Source: a virus. Taken from it: 25,643 bases of DNA. The first letter of the stretch is position 1; each line of letters starts with the position of its first letter. A program made the position numbers and the translations under genes. Below the pieces are notes generated by a model, which was not told where the DNA came from, searched no databases, and was given only the letters and a program-made list of their open reading frames with translations. Location: IMG/VR virus record IMGVR_UViG_3300026321_000236, positions 1 to 25,643 of that record. One strand, written 5' to 3'. Below are positions 6,997 to 15,391 of the stretch, piece after piece.

Positions 6997-7227
6997 GGGG
7001 ATGCCATGGTTTCGACAGGGTACAAGGAACATGACTGAAAACCTGCTCGGAGAGCAAACCACAGATGCTAATAACATCGACACTGCTGCGAATAACATCG
7101 TAGCGTTCTCTCGTCTTATGACAAGAGAATTTGCCCGCACTAACGAAGAACTCGTTACTGCCTAAGGGGCAATCGGGGTTTAGGTCGTCCTTGTTACCCA
7201 ATCGACACATAGGGGTGAGATGCCCCT
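6997..7227 (+). ncRNA. ssrA: Circularly permuted tmRNA, coding piece (5' part, tag reading frame)
   Basis: It begins with GGGGATG (acceptor 5' strand) followed by CCATGGTTTCGACAGGG, the conserved tmRNA start with its TTCGAC D-loop. A hairpin TGCTC-GGA-GAGCA (7044-7056) sits where pseudoknot 1 is expected. The tag frame runs from GCG at 7088 to TAA at 7163-7165. It starts ANNIVAFSR, as cyanobacterial tags do, but is 25 residues long and ends ELVTA instead of a typical VAA/LAA. A 10-bp hairpin with one mismatch (7106-7115 with 7120-7129) lies in the tag frame. A second hairpin (GCCC/GGGC with inner TAACGA/TCGTTA, 7133-7170) contains the stop codon. The 3' end is uncertain; I placed it after the AGGGG/CCCCT hairpin at 7211-7227. 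Confidence 0.88.
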
Positions 7228-7253
7228 CCTATATAAAGGTAAACTTTCCACCC

Positions 7254-7448
7254 ATGCGACTACAATTCTGGTATAGTAGAGACATGAAACTGTGGCGTTG
7301 GTCACTATATACGAAACACTACGCACCTGAAGGTAAAGACTATCATCAGGTCTCTGGACAAGAACCAGAGGTTAGGGATGCGATGAATCATGTAGCATCT
7401 GTTGTTGAGAAATTAGTACAAGAAAAGAATGACAAATGTTTGAGTTAA
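7254..7448 (+). CDS. Small hypothetical protein
   Basis: The frame is open from 7131, but that lies inside the tmRNA. The first plausible ATG downstream of the RNA is at 7254 (64 residues, MRLQFWYSRDMKLWRW); a second ATG at 7284 gives 54 residues (MKLWRWSLYTKHYAPEG). Neither has a strong ribosome-binding site. A TATATAAA-like element (7230-7237) that may be a late promoter lies just upstream. The protein is basic and Trp-rich at the start and helical at the end (VASVVEKLVQEKNDK). It overlaps the next gene by 13 bases. The function is unknown. Confidence 0.6.
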   Translation: MRLQFWYSRDMKLWRWSLYTKHYAPEGKDYHQVSGQEPEVRDAMNHVASVVEKLVQEKNDKCLS

Positions 7449-8149
7449 ACCCTGAAATGGATATTACGGCCGTTGTTGATATCGGCCCTGACAATAGAAG
7501 TGCTATGGTCATTGATAACTTCTACGAGAATCCCGAAGAGGTTAGACAACTTTCATTAAAAATACCAAGACAGAAAGATATACCTCTTACAAACCATAGA
7601 GATGGTGTAAGGGCAGCATGGCAGACTGATGAATTGAGGAGACATACTGAAAAAATGTGGGAGGAACTTCTTAGTGATGAAGATCATTGGGGAAGACCGA
7701 CTGATAAGAAGATGATAAAAGATAATATGTCATTGATGTGGTTCCTTGTTGATTATATGGATGAAGATGTAATTGATAAGGATCCTCTAGCACTTGTGCC
7801 ATTCCAAGTATGGTATCAACATAACCCATCTCCATTCCAATTCATTATAGAAATATTTTTGAATCCTCCTGACGAATGTTTTGGTGGAACAAATGTTTGG
7901 AACTTTGCTGGTAAGACAAGTATTATGGAAGATATAAAGAATATGTACGCTGATAAGGATAGAGAATGGAAGAAGTTTGATATAAGAAAAGATATATACG
8001 ACACTAAATTTACATGGAGTAGAGAGTTGACTTTTGGAATGAGATTTAACAGAGCAGTCATACTTCCCGCTGATATTTTGCAGGCTCCAATCATGCAAAC
8101 TGCTCATTTTACTGATAAGACAAGAATAACACAGAAAATATTTTTATAG
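7436..8149 (+). CDS. Degenerate DUF6445-like dioxygenase-fold protein
   Basis: A 237-residue protein that aligns by eye with the protein at 15392 (IDNFYENPEE vs IDNVLENPHD; FLNPPDECFGGT vs YLNPETALNGSLPGGT; MRFNRAVILPADIL vs MQFNRMIIYPSYMW). In that relative the metal site is HxD plus distal His. Here the HxD position falls on N130-P-S132 (preceded by H129), and the distal His is Q216 (ILQAPI). The Arg expected to bind 2-oxoglutarate is kept (R230 in TRITQKIF). The protein therefore seems to keep the fold but lack the iron site, and may be a pseudoenzyme or binding protein. The family assignment is from memory of sequence pattern, not a search. Confidence 0.6.
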   Translation: MFELNPEMDITAVVDIGPDNRSAMVIDNFYENPEEVRQLSLKIPRQKDIPLTNHRDGVRAAWQTDELRRHTEKMWEELLSDEDHWGRPTDKKMIKDNMSLMWFLVDYMDEDVIDKDPLALVPFQVWYQHNPSPFQFIIEIFLNPPDECFGGTNVWNFAGKTSIMEDIKNMYADKDREWKKFDIRKDIYDTKFTWSRELTFGMRFNRAVILPADILQAPIMQTAHFTDKTRITQKIFL

Positions 8150-8167
8150 ATAGTCATTCTGGCCTGT

Positions 8168-8174
8168 CTAAATA
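8168..8174 (+). promoter_or_regulatory. Putative T4-like late promoter motif CTAAATA
   Basis: CTAAATA lies 33 bases before the start of the giant fibre gene, in a 57-base gap. It resembles the T4 late TATAAATA -10 element used by T4-like cyanophages. The same heptamer precedes the gene at 15392. It is flanked by a short inverted repeat (GTCTA/TAGAC). Confidence 0.5.
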
Positions 8175-8206
8175 GACTTAGAAGAAATCCTATAGGTTGA
8201 AGGTCA

Positions 8207-11200
8207 ATGCCTCTATCAAGATTAGAAAACTTTCTGAAGAATGCTGAGGGTAACATACTCTATGTGAACCCTAGCGACTTCGATGCTACTGACAGTATCG
8301 AGAACAGAGGTAATTCACAAACCCGTCCCTTTAAAACTATACAGAGGGCACTGATAGAGGCTGCAAGGTTCTCATATCAGACAGGACAGAATAATGATAA
8401 GATAGACAGAACAACTATACTTGCATATCCAGGCGTACACTATATTGATAACAGGCCAGGATTTACTGTTACAAACAATGGTGGTAGTGCTCAGTTTAAA
8501 CAGAGAAAGAACGCAGGATGGCAGAATACTTCATTAACACAGTTTACTACTGAAAGTAACTTTGATATATTAGATCCTAATAACGAACTCTACAAGTATA
8601 ATAGTACCGAGGGTGGTGCCATTATGCCTCGTGGTACTTCTATTATTGGTTTTGACCTTCGTAAGACTAAACTAAGACCATTATATGTACCAGATCCTAC
8701 TGATGATAACATGGAGTACGCTGGTGTACTTCGTGTAACTGGTACTTGTTACTTTACTGCCTTTACTATCTTTGATGCAGATATACAGAAGACTGCATAC
8801 TATGACTATGATAGTAATACTAAGACACCTACATTCTCACACCATAAACTAGCGACATTCTCATTCGCTGATGGTATGAATAATGTGCTGATTGATGGTA
8901 CAGACAGCACATTGACTGACCTTGACATGTATTACTTCAAGGTTGCAAAGGCCTATGGAGATTCATCTGGACGCCCAGTTGGTGATTATCCTACCTTTAG
9001 TGACTTTGAACCTAACGTAGACGAATTTAGAATTGTTGGAGACTTACAATCAGACCCAGTTGGTGTTACATCTATTAAGGCTGGTGATGGTAATACTCCT
9101 ACTGCAACTATTACTGTTAATACAAGTAAGGCACACGGATTATTCAAGGATACTCCTGTTCTAATTGCTGGTATTACTACTGCAATTAGTTCTTACAATG
9201 GTTCTTTCCTTGTAGATGAAGTCTTAAATGATAATCAATTTACATTCCAGACTTCTAATGTACCTGGCAATGCACTACCTACTGCACAAGAAATTCAGAA
9301 CTCATCTGTTATAGTTGAGTCTGATACTGTAGGATCTGCATCTCCATACGTCTTTAACTGCTCACTCCGTTCTGTTTACGGTATGAATGGTTTAGATTGT
9401 GATGGTGACAAGGCAACTGGTTTCAAATCTATGGTTTGTGCCCAGTTCACTGGTATCTCAATCCAGAAGGATGATAATGCTTTCGTATTATATAATCCTT
9501 CGACTGCAATCTTTAACGATACTACTACTGTATCTGAGTCGGACAAACCATTACACTCTAACTCAAGGGCAATCTATAAGCCATCATATGAGACATCTCA
9601 CATGAGAGTTAGGAACAACGCTGTTGTTCAGTTGGTGTCTGTTTTCGCTATTGCATATGCTCGTCACTTCCATGCAGAGAGAGGTGGTGACGCATCTATT
9701 ACTAACTCTAACAGTAACTTCGGACAGACTGGTCTTGAGGCATCAGGATTCAGACCAGAATCATTTGATAGAGACGACACTGGTTATATTACTCATATTA
9801 TTCCACCAAGAGAGATTACAAGAGAAGACTCTACAGTTTCTTGGTTGACTATTGATACTAGAAAGACTATTGGTATTGGTGTTACTGATAGATTCTACCT
9901 ATTTGGATATAATAGTGAAGAGATCATACCTCCAGCAGAGATCGATTCATTCAGAATTGGTGCTAGAAAGGATGAACAACTTCATTTAAGTTTGGTTAAT
10001 ACTCTTTCTGGTCAGGCAGTTCAGGAGACATATACATCTCCAATCTTGATGCAGGTTCCTAGTGGTATTGGAACTTCATCTCTTAAGGAGTATGAGGTTA
10101 TTAGAAACTCTGGTGTTAATGCCATTATTTCTAACGTAATCCAGTTTAAGACTAATCACCAGTTAGTTAATGGTGAGAAAGTTCGAGTATTCAGTAATAC
10201 TGGTGAAACTCCTGCTGGTATTGTTAATGATAAGATATACTTTGCTATTGCTGGTGGTACACTTGCTGCAGATAGAATTCAGTTGGCATCTACCTTTAAT
10301 GATGCTGCTTCACGTAGACCTATCACTGGTATCTCAAATGGTGGTGGTAAGTTAAGTGTTAGATCTACTGTATCTGATAAGAATCCTGGCGATCCAGGCC
10401 ATCCAATGCAGTTTGACGAAGGTACTTATACTATTAATAGTGTACCTAATACTATTGGTGGTTGGTATCTATCAGGTCACCCAAGTACAACGTTCAACAC
10501 TATATTCCCTGCCCTTAATACTATAGGTGTAGGTGTTATTGGCGAAGAGACTGGTACTACATTCATCAAACGTCGTGTAGATAACAGATCTCTACTTGAT
10601 AGAGTTTACAGAGCAAGATATGTTATACCTAAAGAACATACAAATGCTCGTGCTCCTAAGCCTGGTTATATCTTACAGGAATCTAAGACTGTTGGTGTAA
10701 GTAGTGCATCATTCTTGAGTGCTGACCTAAGTAACCCAACTCAACTTAAGAACGTCAAGATCATTAAGACGGCATCTTATAGTGCTCAGACTCTTACATT
10801 TACTACAGAAGAAGCACACAGATTACAGAAGGATGATATCGTAACTATCAGGAATATTGATAGTGCCAATAATAGTACAGGTATATTCAAGTTAGGATAC
10901 AACGGTGTTCATCCAGTATCTAATGTTATATCAACTAAGAAGTTTGCTGTTGCTGGTATTTCTACTGATCCAGGCGTATTCCTCAATCAGGTCAACCAGA
11001 GAACTACACAACAACAGGTAGAGGCACTACCTACTGTTCAGAGATCTAAGGCAAGTGATAGTTTCGCAGTTTATAGGGTTCAAGAGAACAAACCTCATGT
11101 TCCTGGCACTGCTGGACAAGATGGTGTTTATAATATAATTCTAACTTGTGCATCAATTCCACTGGATAAAGACCTTGGATTTGGTGTCTCCATGAAGACA

Positions 11201-14200
11201 TTCTCTCAGGATGTTAGGAATCTATATCCACAACAGGATAGAGATAACTATGAGTCTGATCCAGAACCAACTGTTACTCACTCTAGTGCTAAGGTTGTTG
11301 GTGAAGTTATTACAAGTGATAAGAAGAGATCTATTACTAAGGAATCTCTTGCTTACTTTATGCAGGGTCAGCAAGTAGGTTTCGCTGCTACGGGTGCTGT
11401 TATCACTGGTACGGGTAATACTACTGTTACTCTTTATACTGATGTAGAACATGGATTCAATCAGATTAAGAGTCTTAGTGTTACTAATCCTGGCGCTGGA
11501 TACAATAATGGATCTGGTATTGCAACAGTAATATATGCTGCAGACTTAGAGAATGCTGCATTACTTGGTAAGAACGCTGCTGCTAAGGTCAATGTATCTG
11601 CTGCTGGTACTATTACTAGTGTATCACTACTTGATGGTGGTTGTGGATATGGCATAGGAAATACTATGACAGTATCTTCCTTCCCTGCTGGTGCTCCTAG
11701 TGTATCAGGTGTTGTTGAAGTTACTGGTATCTTTAATAATATCGGTGATGGACTGAACCTTTCTGGATTTGAAGATCCTAAGTTGAATGGAACATTTAAG
11801 ATTGTAGATATTCCTACATCTAAGTCTGTTTCTGTTGAGATTGGAACTTCAAGAAATCTTCAACCATATTTCATAGACAGAGACGATAGAAGGAAACCAA
11901 CTTACCATTTAACAAACGTTGGTGTTGGTGTTACTTATATTGATGTAAACCGTGAATTGGGTATTGCCACTATTAGAACAGATAACAACCATGCACTGAC
12001 TGCTGGTAATGGTTTCGTTATCCAAGGAACTAAGAATACACTATTCGATGATAGGAAACTCATTGTAGATAGCGTAGAGGATGATATACCTTTAAGGAGT
12101 GTCGTCTGTAGCGTAGGTATAATAACTGCTGGTATTGCAACAGATTACCTTGTAGCAGATACTAGACTATTTGGTAGTGGTATATCTGCTAACGGCAAAC
12201 CATTAACTGCTGGTGAGAACAATCTTGGTGGTAGAGGATCATACTTCTATGCAGGTATATCAACTACAATCAATGCTCCACTGACTTCAACTGATACTAC
12301 TATCACGTTGTCATCTACTGAAGGATTCAAACGTGGTGATTACTGTATGATTAATGCTGAGATTGTTAGATTTACTAACGATAACATCAACAACATACTT
12401 CGTGGTCAGTTTGGAACGTTATCATCATCTGCCATTACTGGTACTACTATTAAGAAAGTAGATGTTCTTGCAATGGAATTGCGTAGACCTTCTATTCTTC
12501 GTGCATCTGGTCATACCTTTGAGTACCTTGGATATGGTTCAGGTAACTATTCAACCTCATTACCACAGAAACAAGATAGAGTTCTATCAGATACAGAATC
12601 ACTCGTTGCTCAGAAGAAAGAACTAGACGGTGGTACTGTTGTTTACACTGGTATGAACGACTCTGGTGATTTCTTCACTGGATATAAGAAACTATCCTCT
12701 ATTACTGGTGAGGAAGAGGTTCTTGAGGCACCTGTATTCACCTATGTTGGTGATGATGCAGAGGCAGAGACAATTAAGAGGGCATCTGGAGTATTCGATG
12801 AAGTATTAATCAGAGAATCACTAACAGTTGAGGGTGGAGACAACAACAATAGAACTACACAGTTCTATGGTCCTGTCAACATGACAGAGAAACTTACCAA
12901 CACTTCGGAAGATGGTATTGAAACTGTAAACTTCTCACTTAGAGGTGATGCACCACAGGGTAAACTATTCACTGTTGGTATATCTACTCCTACTCAAGCG
13001 GCAAGATCAGGTGATATTTCATATATTGGTGTTCCTAACGCTGGTGGATTCTTAGGTCATATATTTGCAGAAGGTGAGTGGAGAAGGTTCGGTGTTATAT
13101 CACAAGAGAGAGATAGAAACTTTATTAAAGTAGATCAGATTGGTATTGGTCAGTCTGGTGTTGGTATATTTAACTTCAAAGATTCATTTGAATGTAATGG
13201 TGTTGCCAAGATCAAAGACCTATTTGTATCTGGTATCGTTACCTTCGCTGCTAACCAGTCATTCGCTGGTGTGTCTTATGACACATTGGTTATCAAGAAG
13301 AATGCCAACTTCTGGGGATACAATACCACTGGTGGTATATCTCCTGATGGTCTTCCTTGGGCAGATCATGGACACTATACTCAGACACATGAGGCAGGTA
13401 CATCTAGACTATATGATGTAGAGACTGTTGGTACTTACGTTTCATTCAAACCTGCATCGCAGATATTGATTGAAGGTCCCATGAAGTCTACCTTCTCTGG
13501 GGTAAGTACATTCACTGGAACACTTAAAGTAGGTAACTTAGAGAGTACTGGTGGTACATTCAACGGTACATTCGTTAATGCAACTAATGGTTCATTTGGA
13601 ACCCTTGAGGCAGTTAACTGGTTATATGCAAAGGCAGGTATCATTACTGATATGCATTGCACTGTTGGTGTTGTAACCAATGGATTGTATGCTGATATCG
13701 GTATTACAACTCTATCTCATGTAACGACAGAGTATGTAACAACATCTAATATCTACACTGGTATTGCTACTAACCTAACGGTATCTAATACTGCAACGGT
13801 TGCTAATGCCAATATCACTAATGGTACTATAACCAATTTGGTTGTTCCTGCCACTGGTGATGCTGATATTGAGATTGGTAACATTAAGACTCTGACATCT
13901 GAGGACATCACATTTACAGATGACCTTATAGGTCCCGATGCTTACTTCTCTAATGATGTTGAGTCTGATGGTACTCTTACTCGATATCTTGGTAGTAAGT
14001 ACGGTGTAACTCCAGGCAACAATGCTCATCAGTTACAGATATGTGCTAACGCTGGTATCTACACTTGTATCGTTGGTTACGCTGCTACCTTAGATAGAAT
14101 CAACATGGTATCAGGTGGTGATGGTCTATGTGCTCCTAAAGTATATGCCAACACTGGTATTATTACCGCACTGAACGCTGGTGCAACTGGTAGTATGACC

Positions 14201-15148
14201 ATTGATGCTGGTTCTGCTGGTCAGATTAAGTCATTCCAGTTTGAATCAACTGCAACAACTGTTCCACCTATCAAGACATCATCTACTGCCAAGTGTGTTA
14301 ACTTGAACGCTGACTTACTTGATGGTTTGACTATGAAGGACAATAACTGGACTTCTGGTGCATCCATCATGGCACGAGATAGTAATGGTGATGTTAATGC
14401 AAGGAACTTCAATGGTACTCTATTCCAAGGTGGAACGGGTGCGTTCCCTACAGGATTGACTGCTGGTACATCAACTCTTGGTGCAACATCCGTTACATCA
14501 CTAACAGTTTCGGGTGCATTTAGTGCCACTGGTACATTACAGGGTAATGCTCTGACTGCAACCACATCAACTAATGTAGTTGGTACTGCACAGAGAGTTC
14601 TTTATAATAGTTCTACTGATGTAACTACAACCTCATCTAACTTACAGTTTAACGGTACTACGATGACCGTTCAAAACTTGACAGTTAATGGTACTTTAAG
14701 TGCCAACCTCAGTAGTGCTACTGCTGGTAGGGCAGACAATGTTACAGGTACAGGTGGTAGGGTTCTCTACAACAGTAGTACTAATAATACTACTACATCT
14801 AGTAACTTAACATTTAATGGATCAAACTTAACTTGTGGTGGTAACATTACTGCTTACTCATCTATGGTTCTGAAGGATAATGTCACGACAATCACTGATG
14901 CTCTTTCTAAGGTATTAAATCTTCGTGGTGTTGAGTTTGACTATAAGGAAAGTGGCGAACATAACATTGGTCTTGTTGCTGAAGAGGTTGAGAAGGTTCT
15001 TCCTGATCTTGTTCACGATAATGACAATGGTATTAAGTCTCTTGCCTACTCAAATATAGTTGCTGTTCTTGTTGAGGCAGTTAAAGATCTTAAGTCAGAG
15101 ATTGATGAACTAAGAAAGGATAAGGTAGATAAGATTTACAAGTCATAA
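8207..15148 (+). CDS. Giant fibre/virion structural protein with C-terminal S74 intramolecular chaperone
   Basis: A 2313-residue protein. The N-terminal region has NRGNSQTRPFKTIQRALIEA (33-52), a pectate-lyase-like parallel beta-helix start typical of large cyanophage structural proteins. The middle is long and rich in Thr, Gly, Asn and Ser, with Gly/Tyr modules (NPGAGY and GGCGYGIGN, nt about 11490-11660) like those in the first gene of the window. Near the end come fibre-like segments (NLNADLLDGL) and a 21-residue duplicated motif (nt 14594-14821). Residues about 2218-2313 match the endosialidase chaperone domain Peptidase_S74 (LKDNVTTITDALSKV, GLVAEEVEKVLPDLV, then a terminal coiled coil). 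That domain normally drives trimer folding and may self-cleave; the Ser-Asp cleavage motif reads SSMVLK here. A CTAAATA late motif lies upstream. Host-contacting fibre is an inference. Confidence 0.85.
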   Translation: MPLSRLENFLKNAEGNILYVNPSDFDATDSIENRGNSQTRPFKTIQRALIEAARFSYQTGQNNDKIDRTTILAYPGVHYIDNRPGFTVTNNGGSAQFKQRKNAGWQNTSLTQFTTESNFDILDPNNELYKYNSTEGGAIMPRGTSIIGFDLRKTKLRPLYVPDPTDDNMEYAGVLRVTGTCYFTAFTIFDADIQKTAYYDYDSNTKTPTFSHHKLATFSFADGMNNVLIDGTDSTLTDLDMYYFKVAKAYGDSSGRPVGDYPTFSDFEPNVDEFRIVGDLQSDPVGVTSIKAGDGNTPTATITVNTSKAHGLFKDTPVLIAGITTAISSYNGSFLVDEVLNDNQFTFQTSNVPGNALPTAQEIQNSSVIVESDTVGSASPYVFNCSLRSVYGMNGLDCDGDKATGFKSMVCAQFTGISIQKDDNAFVLYNPSTAIFNDTTTVSESDKPLHSNSRAIYKPSYETSHMRVRNNAVVQLVSVFAIAYARHFHAERGGDASITNSNSNFGQTGLEASGFRPESFDRDDTGYITHIIPPREITREDSTVSWLTIDTRKTIGIGVTDRFYLFGYNSEEIIPPAEIDSFRIGARKDEQLHLSLVNTLSGQAVQETYTSPILMQVPSGIGTSSLKEYEVIRNSGVNAIISNVIQFKTNHQLVNGEKVRVFSNTGETPAGIVNDKIYFAIAGGTLAADRIQLASTFNDAASRRPITGISNGGGKLSVRSTVSDKNPGDPGHPMQFDEGTYTINSVPNTIGGWYLSGHPSTTFNTIFPALNTIGVGVIGEETGTTFIKRRVDNRSLLDRVYRARYVIPKEHTNARAPKPGYILQESKTVGVSSASFLSADLSNPTQLKNVKIIKTASYSAQTLTFTTEEAHRLQKDDIVTIRNIDSANNSTGIFKLGYNGVHPVSNVISTKKFAVAGISTDPGVFLNQVNQRTTQQQVEALPTVQRSKASDSFAVYRVQENKPHVPGTAGQDGVYNIILTCASIPLDKDLGFGVSMKTFSQDVRNLYPQQDRDNYESDPEPTVTHSSAKVVGEVITSDKKRSITKESLAYFMQGQQVGFAATGAVITGTGNTTVTLYTDVEHGFNQIKSLSVTNPGAGYNNGSGIATVIYAADLENAALLGKNAAAKVNVSAAGTITSVSLLDGGCGYGIGNTMTVSSFPAGAPSVSGVVEVTGIFNNIGDGLNLSGFEDPKLNGTFKIVDIPTSKSVSVEIGTSRNLQPYFIDRDDRRKPTYHLTNVGVGVTYIDVNRELGIATIRTDNNHALTAGNGFVIQGTKNTLFDDRKLIVDSVEDDIPLRSVVCSVGIITAGIATDYLVADTRLFGSGISANGKPLTAGENNLGGRGSYFYAGISTTINAPLTSTDTTITLSSTEGFKRGDYCMINAEIVRFTNDNINNILRGQFGTLSSSAITGTTIKKVDVLAMELRRPSILRASGHTFEYLGYGSGNYSTSLPQKQDRVLSDTESLVAQKKELDGGTVVYTGMNDSGDFFTGYKKLSSITGEEEVLEAPVFTYVGDDAEAETIKRASGVFDEVLIRESLTVEGGDNNNRTTQFYGPVNMTEKLTNTSEDGIETVNFSLRGDAPQGKLFTVGISTPTQAARSGDISYIGVPNAGGFLGHIFAEGEWRRFGVISQERDRNFIKVDQIGIGQSGVGIFNFKDSFECNGVAKIKDLFVSGIVTFAANQSFAGVSYDTLVIKKNANFWGYNTTGGISPDGLPWADHGHYTQTHEAGTSRLYDVETVGTYVSFKPASQILIEGPMKSTFSGVSTFTGTLKVGNLESTGGTFNGTFVNATNGSFGTLEAVNWLYAKAGIITDMHCTVGVVTNGLYADIGITTLSHVTTEYVTTSNIYTGIATNLTVSNTATVANANITNGTITNLVVPATGDADIEIGNIKTLTSEDITFTDDLIGPDAYFSNDVESDGTLTRYLGSKYGVTPGNNAHQLQICANAGIYTCIVGYAATLDRINMVSGGDGLCAPKVYANTGIITALNAGATGSMTIDAGSAGQIKSFQFESTATTVPPIKTSSTAKCVNLNADLLDGLTMKDNNWTSGASIMARDSNGDVNARNFNGTLFQGGTGAFPTGLTAGTSTLGATSVTSLTVSGAFSATGTLQGNALTATTSTNVVGTAQRVLYNSSTDVTTTSSNLQFNGTTMTVQNLTVNGTLSANLSSATAGRADNVTGTGGRVLYNSSTNNTTTSSNLTFNGSNLTCGGNITAYSSMVLKDNVTTITDALSKVLNLRGVEFDYKESGEHNIGLVAEEVEKVLPDLVHDNDNGIKSLAYSNIVAVLVEAVKDLKSEIDELRKDKVDKIYKS
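14594..14821 (+). repeat. Two-copy 21-residue repeat in the fibre C-terminal region
   Basis: Copies at 14594-14656 and 14759-14821 both encode RVLYNSST(D/N)(V/N)TTTSSNL(Q/T)FNG. The DNA differs at many third positions while the protein is nearly unchanged, so the duplication is old and under selection. It lies just before the S74 domain. Confidence 0.8.
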
Positions 15149-15372
15149 TGACCAAATATATACCCAAGGAATTCAAAGAGGGTGACTGGACATGTCGTGC
15201 CGTTCTGGGTATAGATGAGTGTAGAATATTATATGATACTATTAATCAATATCTCAAAAATGAGATGATTGCTAAGAGTATCCCTGAAGAAAGTAGAGGG
15301 TATTTGGAACATATCCATACGATGTTATTCAGTATGATTGCTGATTACAACTACAATGAACCCTCTAAATAA
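15148..15372 (+). CDS. Small hypothetical protein
   Basis: A 74-residue protein starting in a TAATG overlap with the fibre gene stop, so translational coupling is likely. It is mostly helical (DECRILYDTINQYLKNEM, then YLEHIHTMLFSMIADYNY), with no recognisable motif, signal peptide or membrane segment. Its last codons overlap the CTAAATA late-promoter motif of the next gene. The function is unknown; coupling to the fibre suggests a late or structural-assembly role, which is inference only. Confidence 0.65.
   Translation: MTKYIPKEFKEGDWTCRAVLGIDECRILYDTINQYLKNEMIAKSIPEESRGYLEHIHTMLFSMIADYNYNEPSK
15365..15371 (+). promoter_or_regulatory. Putative T4-like late promoter motif CTAAATA
   Basis: CTAAATA, identical to the motif before the fibre gene, overlaps the stop codon of the 74-residue gene and lies 20 bases before the ATG at 15392. 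This suggests that the dioxygenase-purC-dioxygenase cluster is expressed late. Confidence 0.5.
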
Positions 15373-15391
15373 TTTTAATTAGACTCTTGTT

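Noticed and set aside
6935-7165. 76-residue plus-strand ORF over tRNA-Asn and the tmRNA
   Set aside because: Its sequence is explained by tRNA-Asn and the tmRNA coding piece; only the last 25 codons are translated, as the tag.
7211-7227. AGGGG/CCCCT hairpin as a rho-independent terminator
   Set aside because: It is followed by CCTATATAAAGG, not a T tract; it more likely belongs to the tmRNA 3' region.
7269-7277. Extended -10 TGGTATAGT as a promoter
   Set aside because: It lies inside the 7254 gene and would start transcription at about the 7284 ATG; without a -35 or further support it may be chance.
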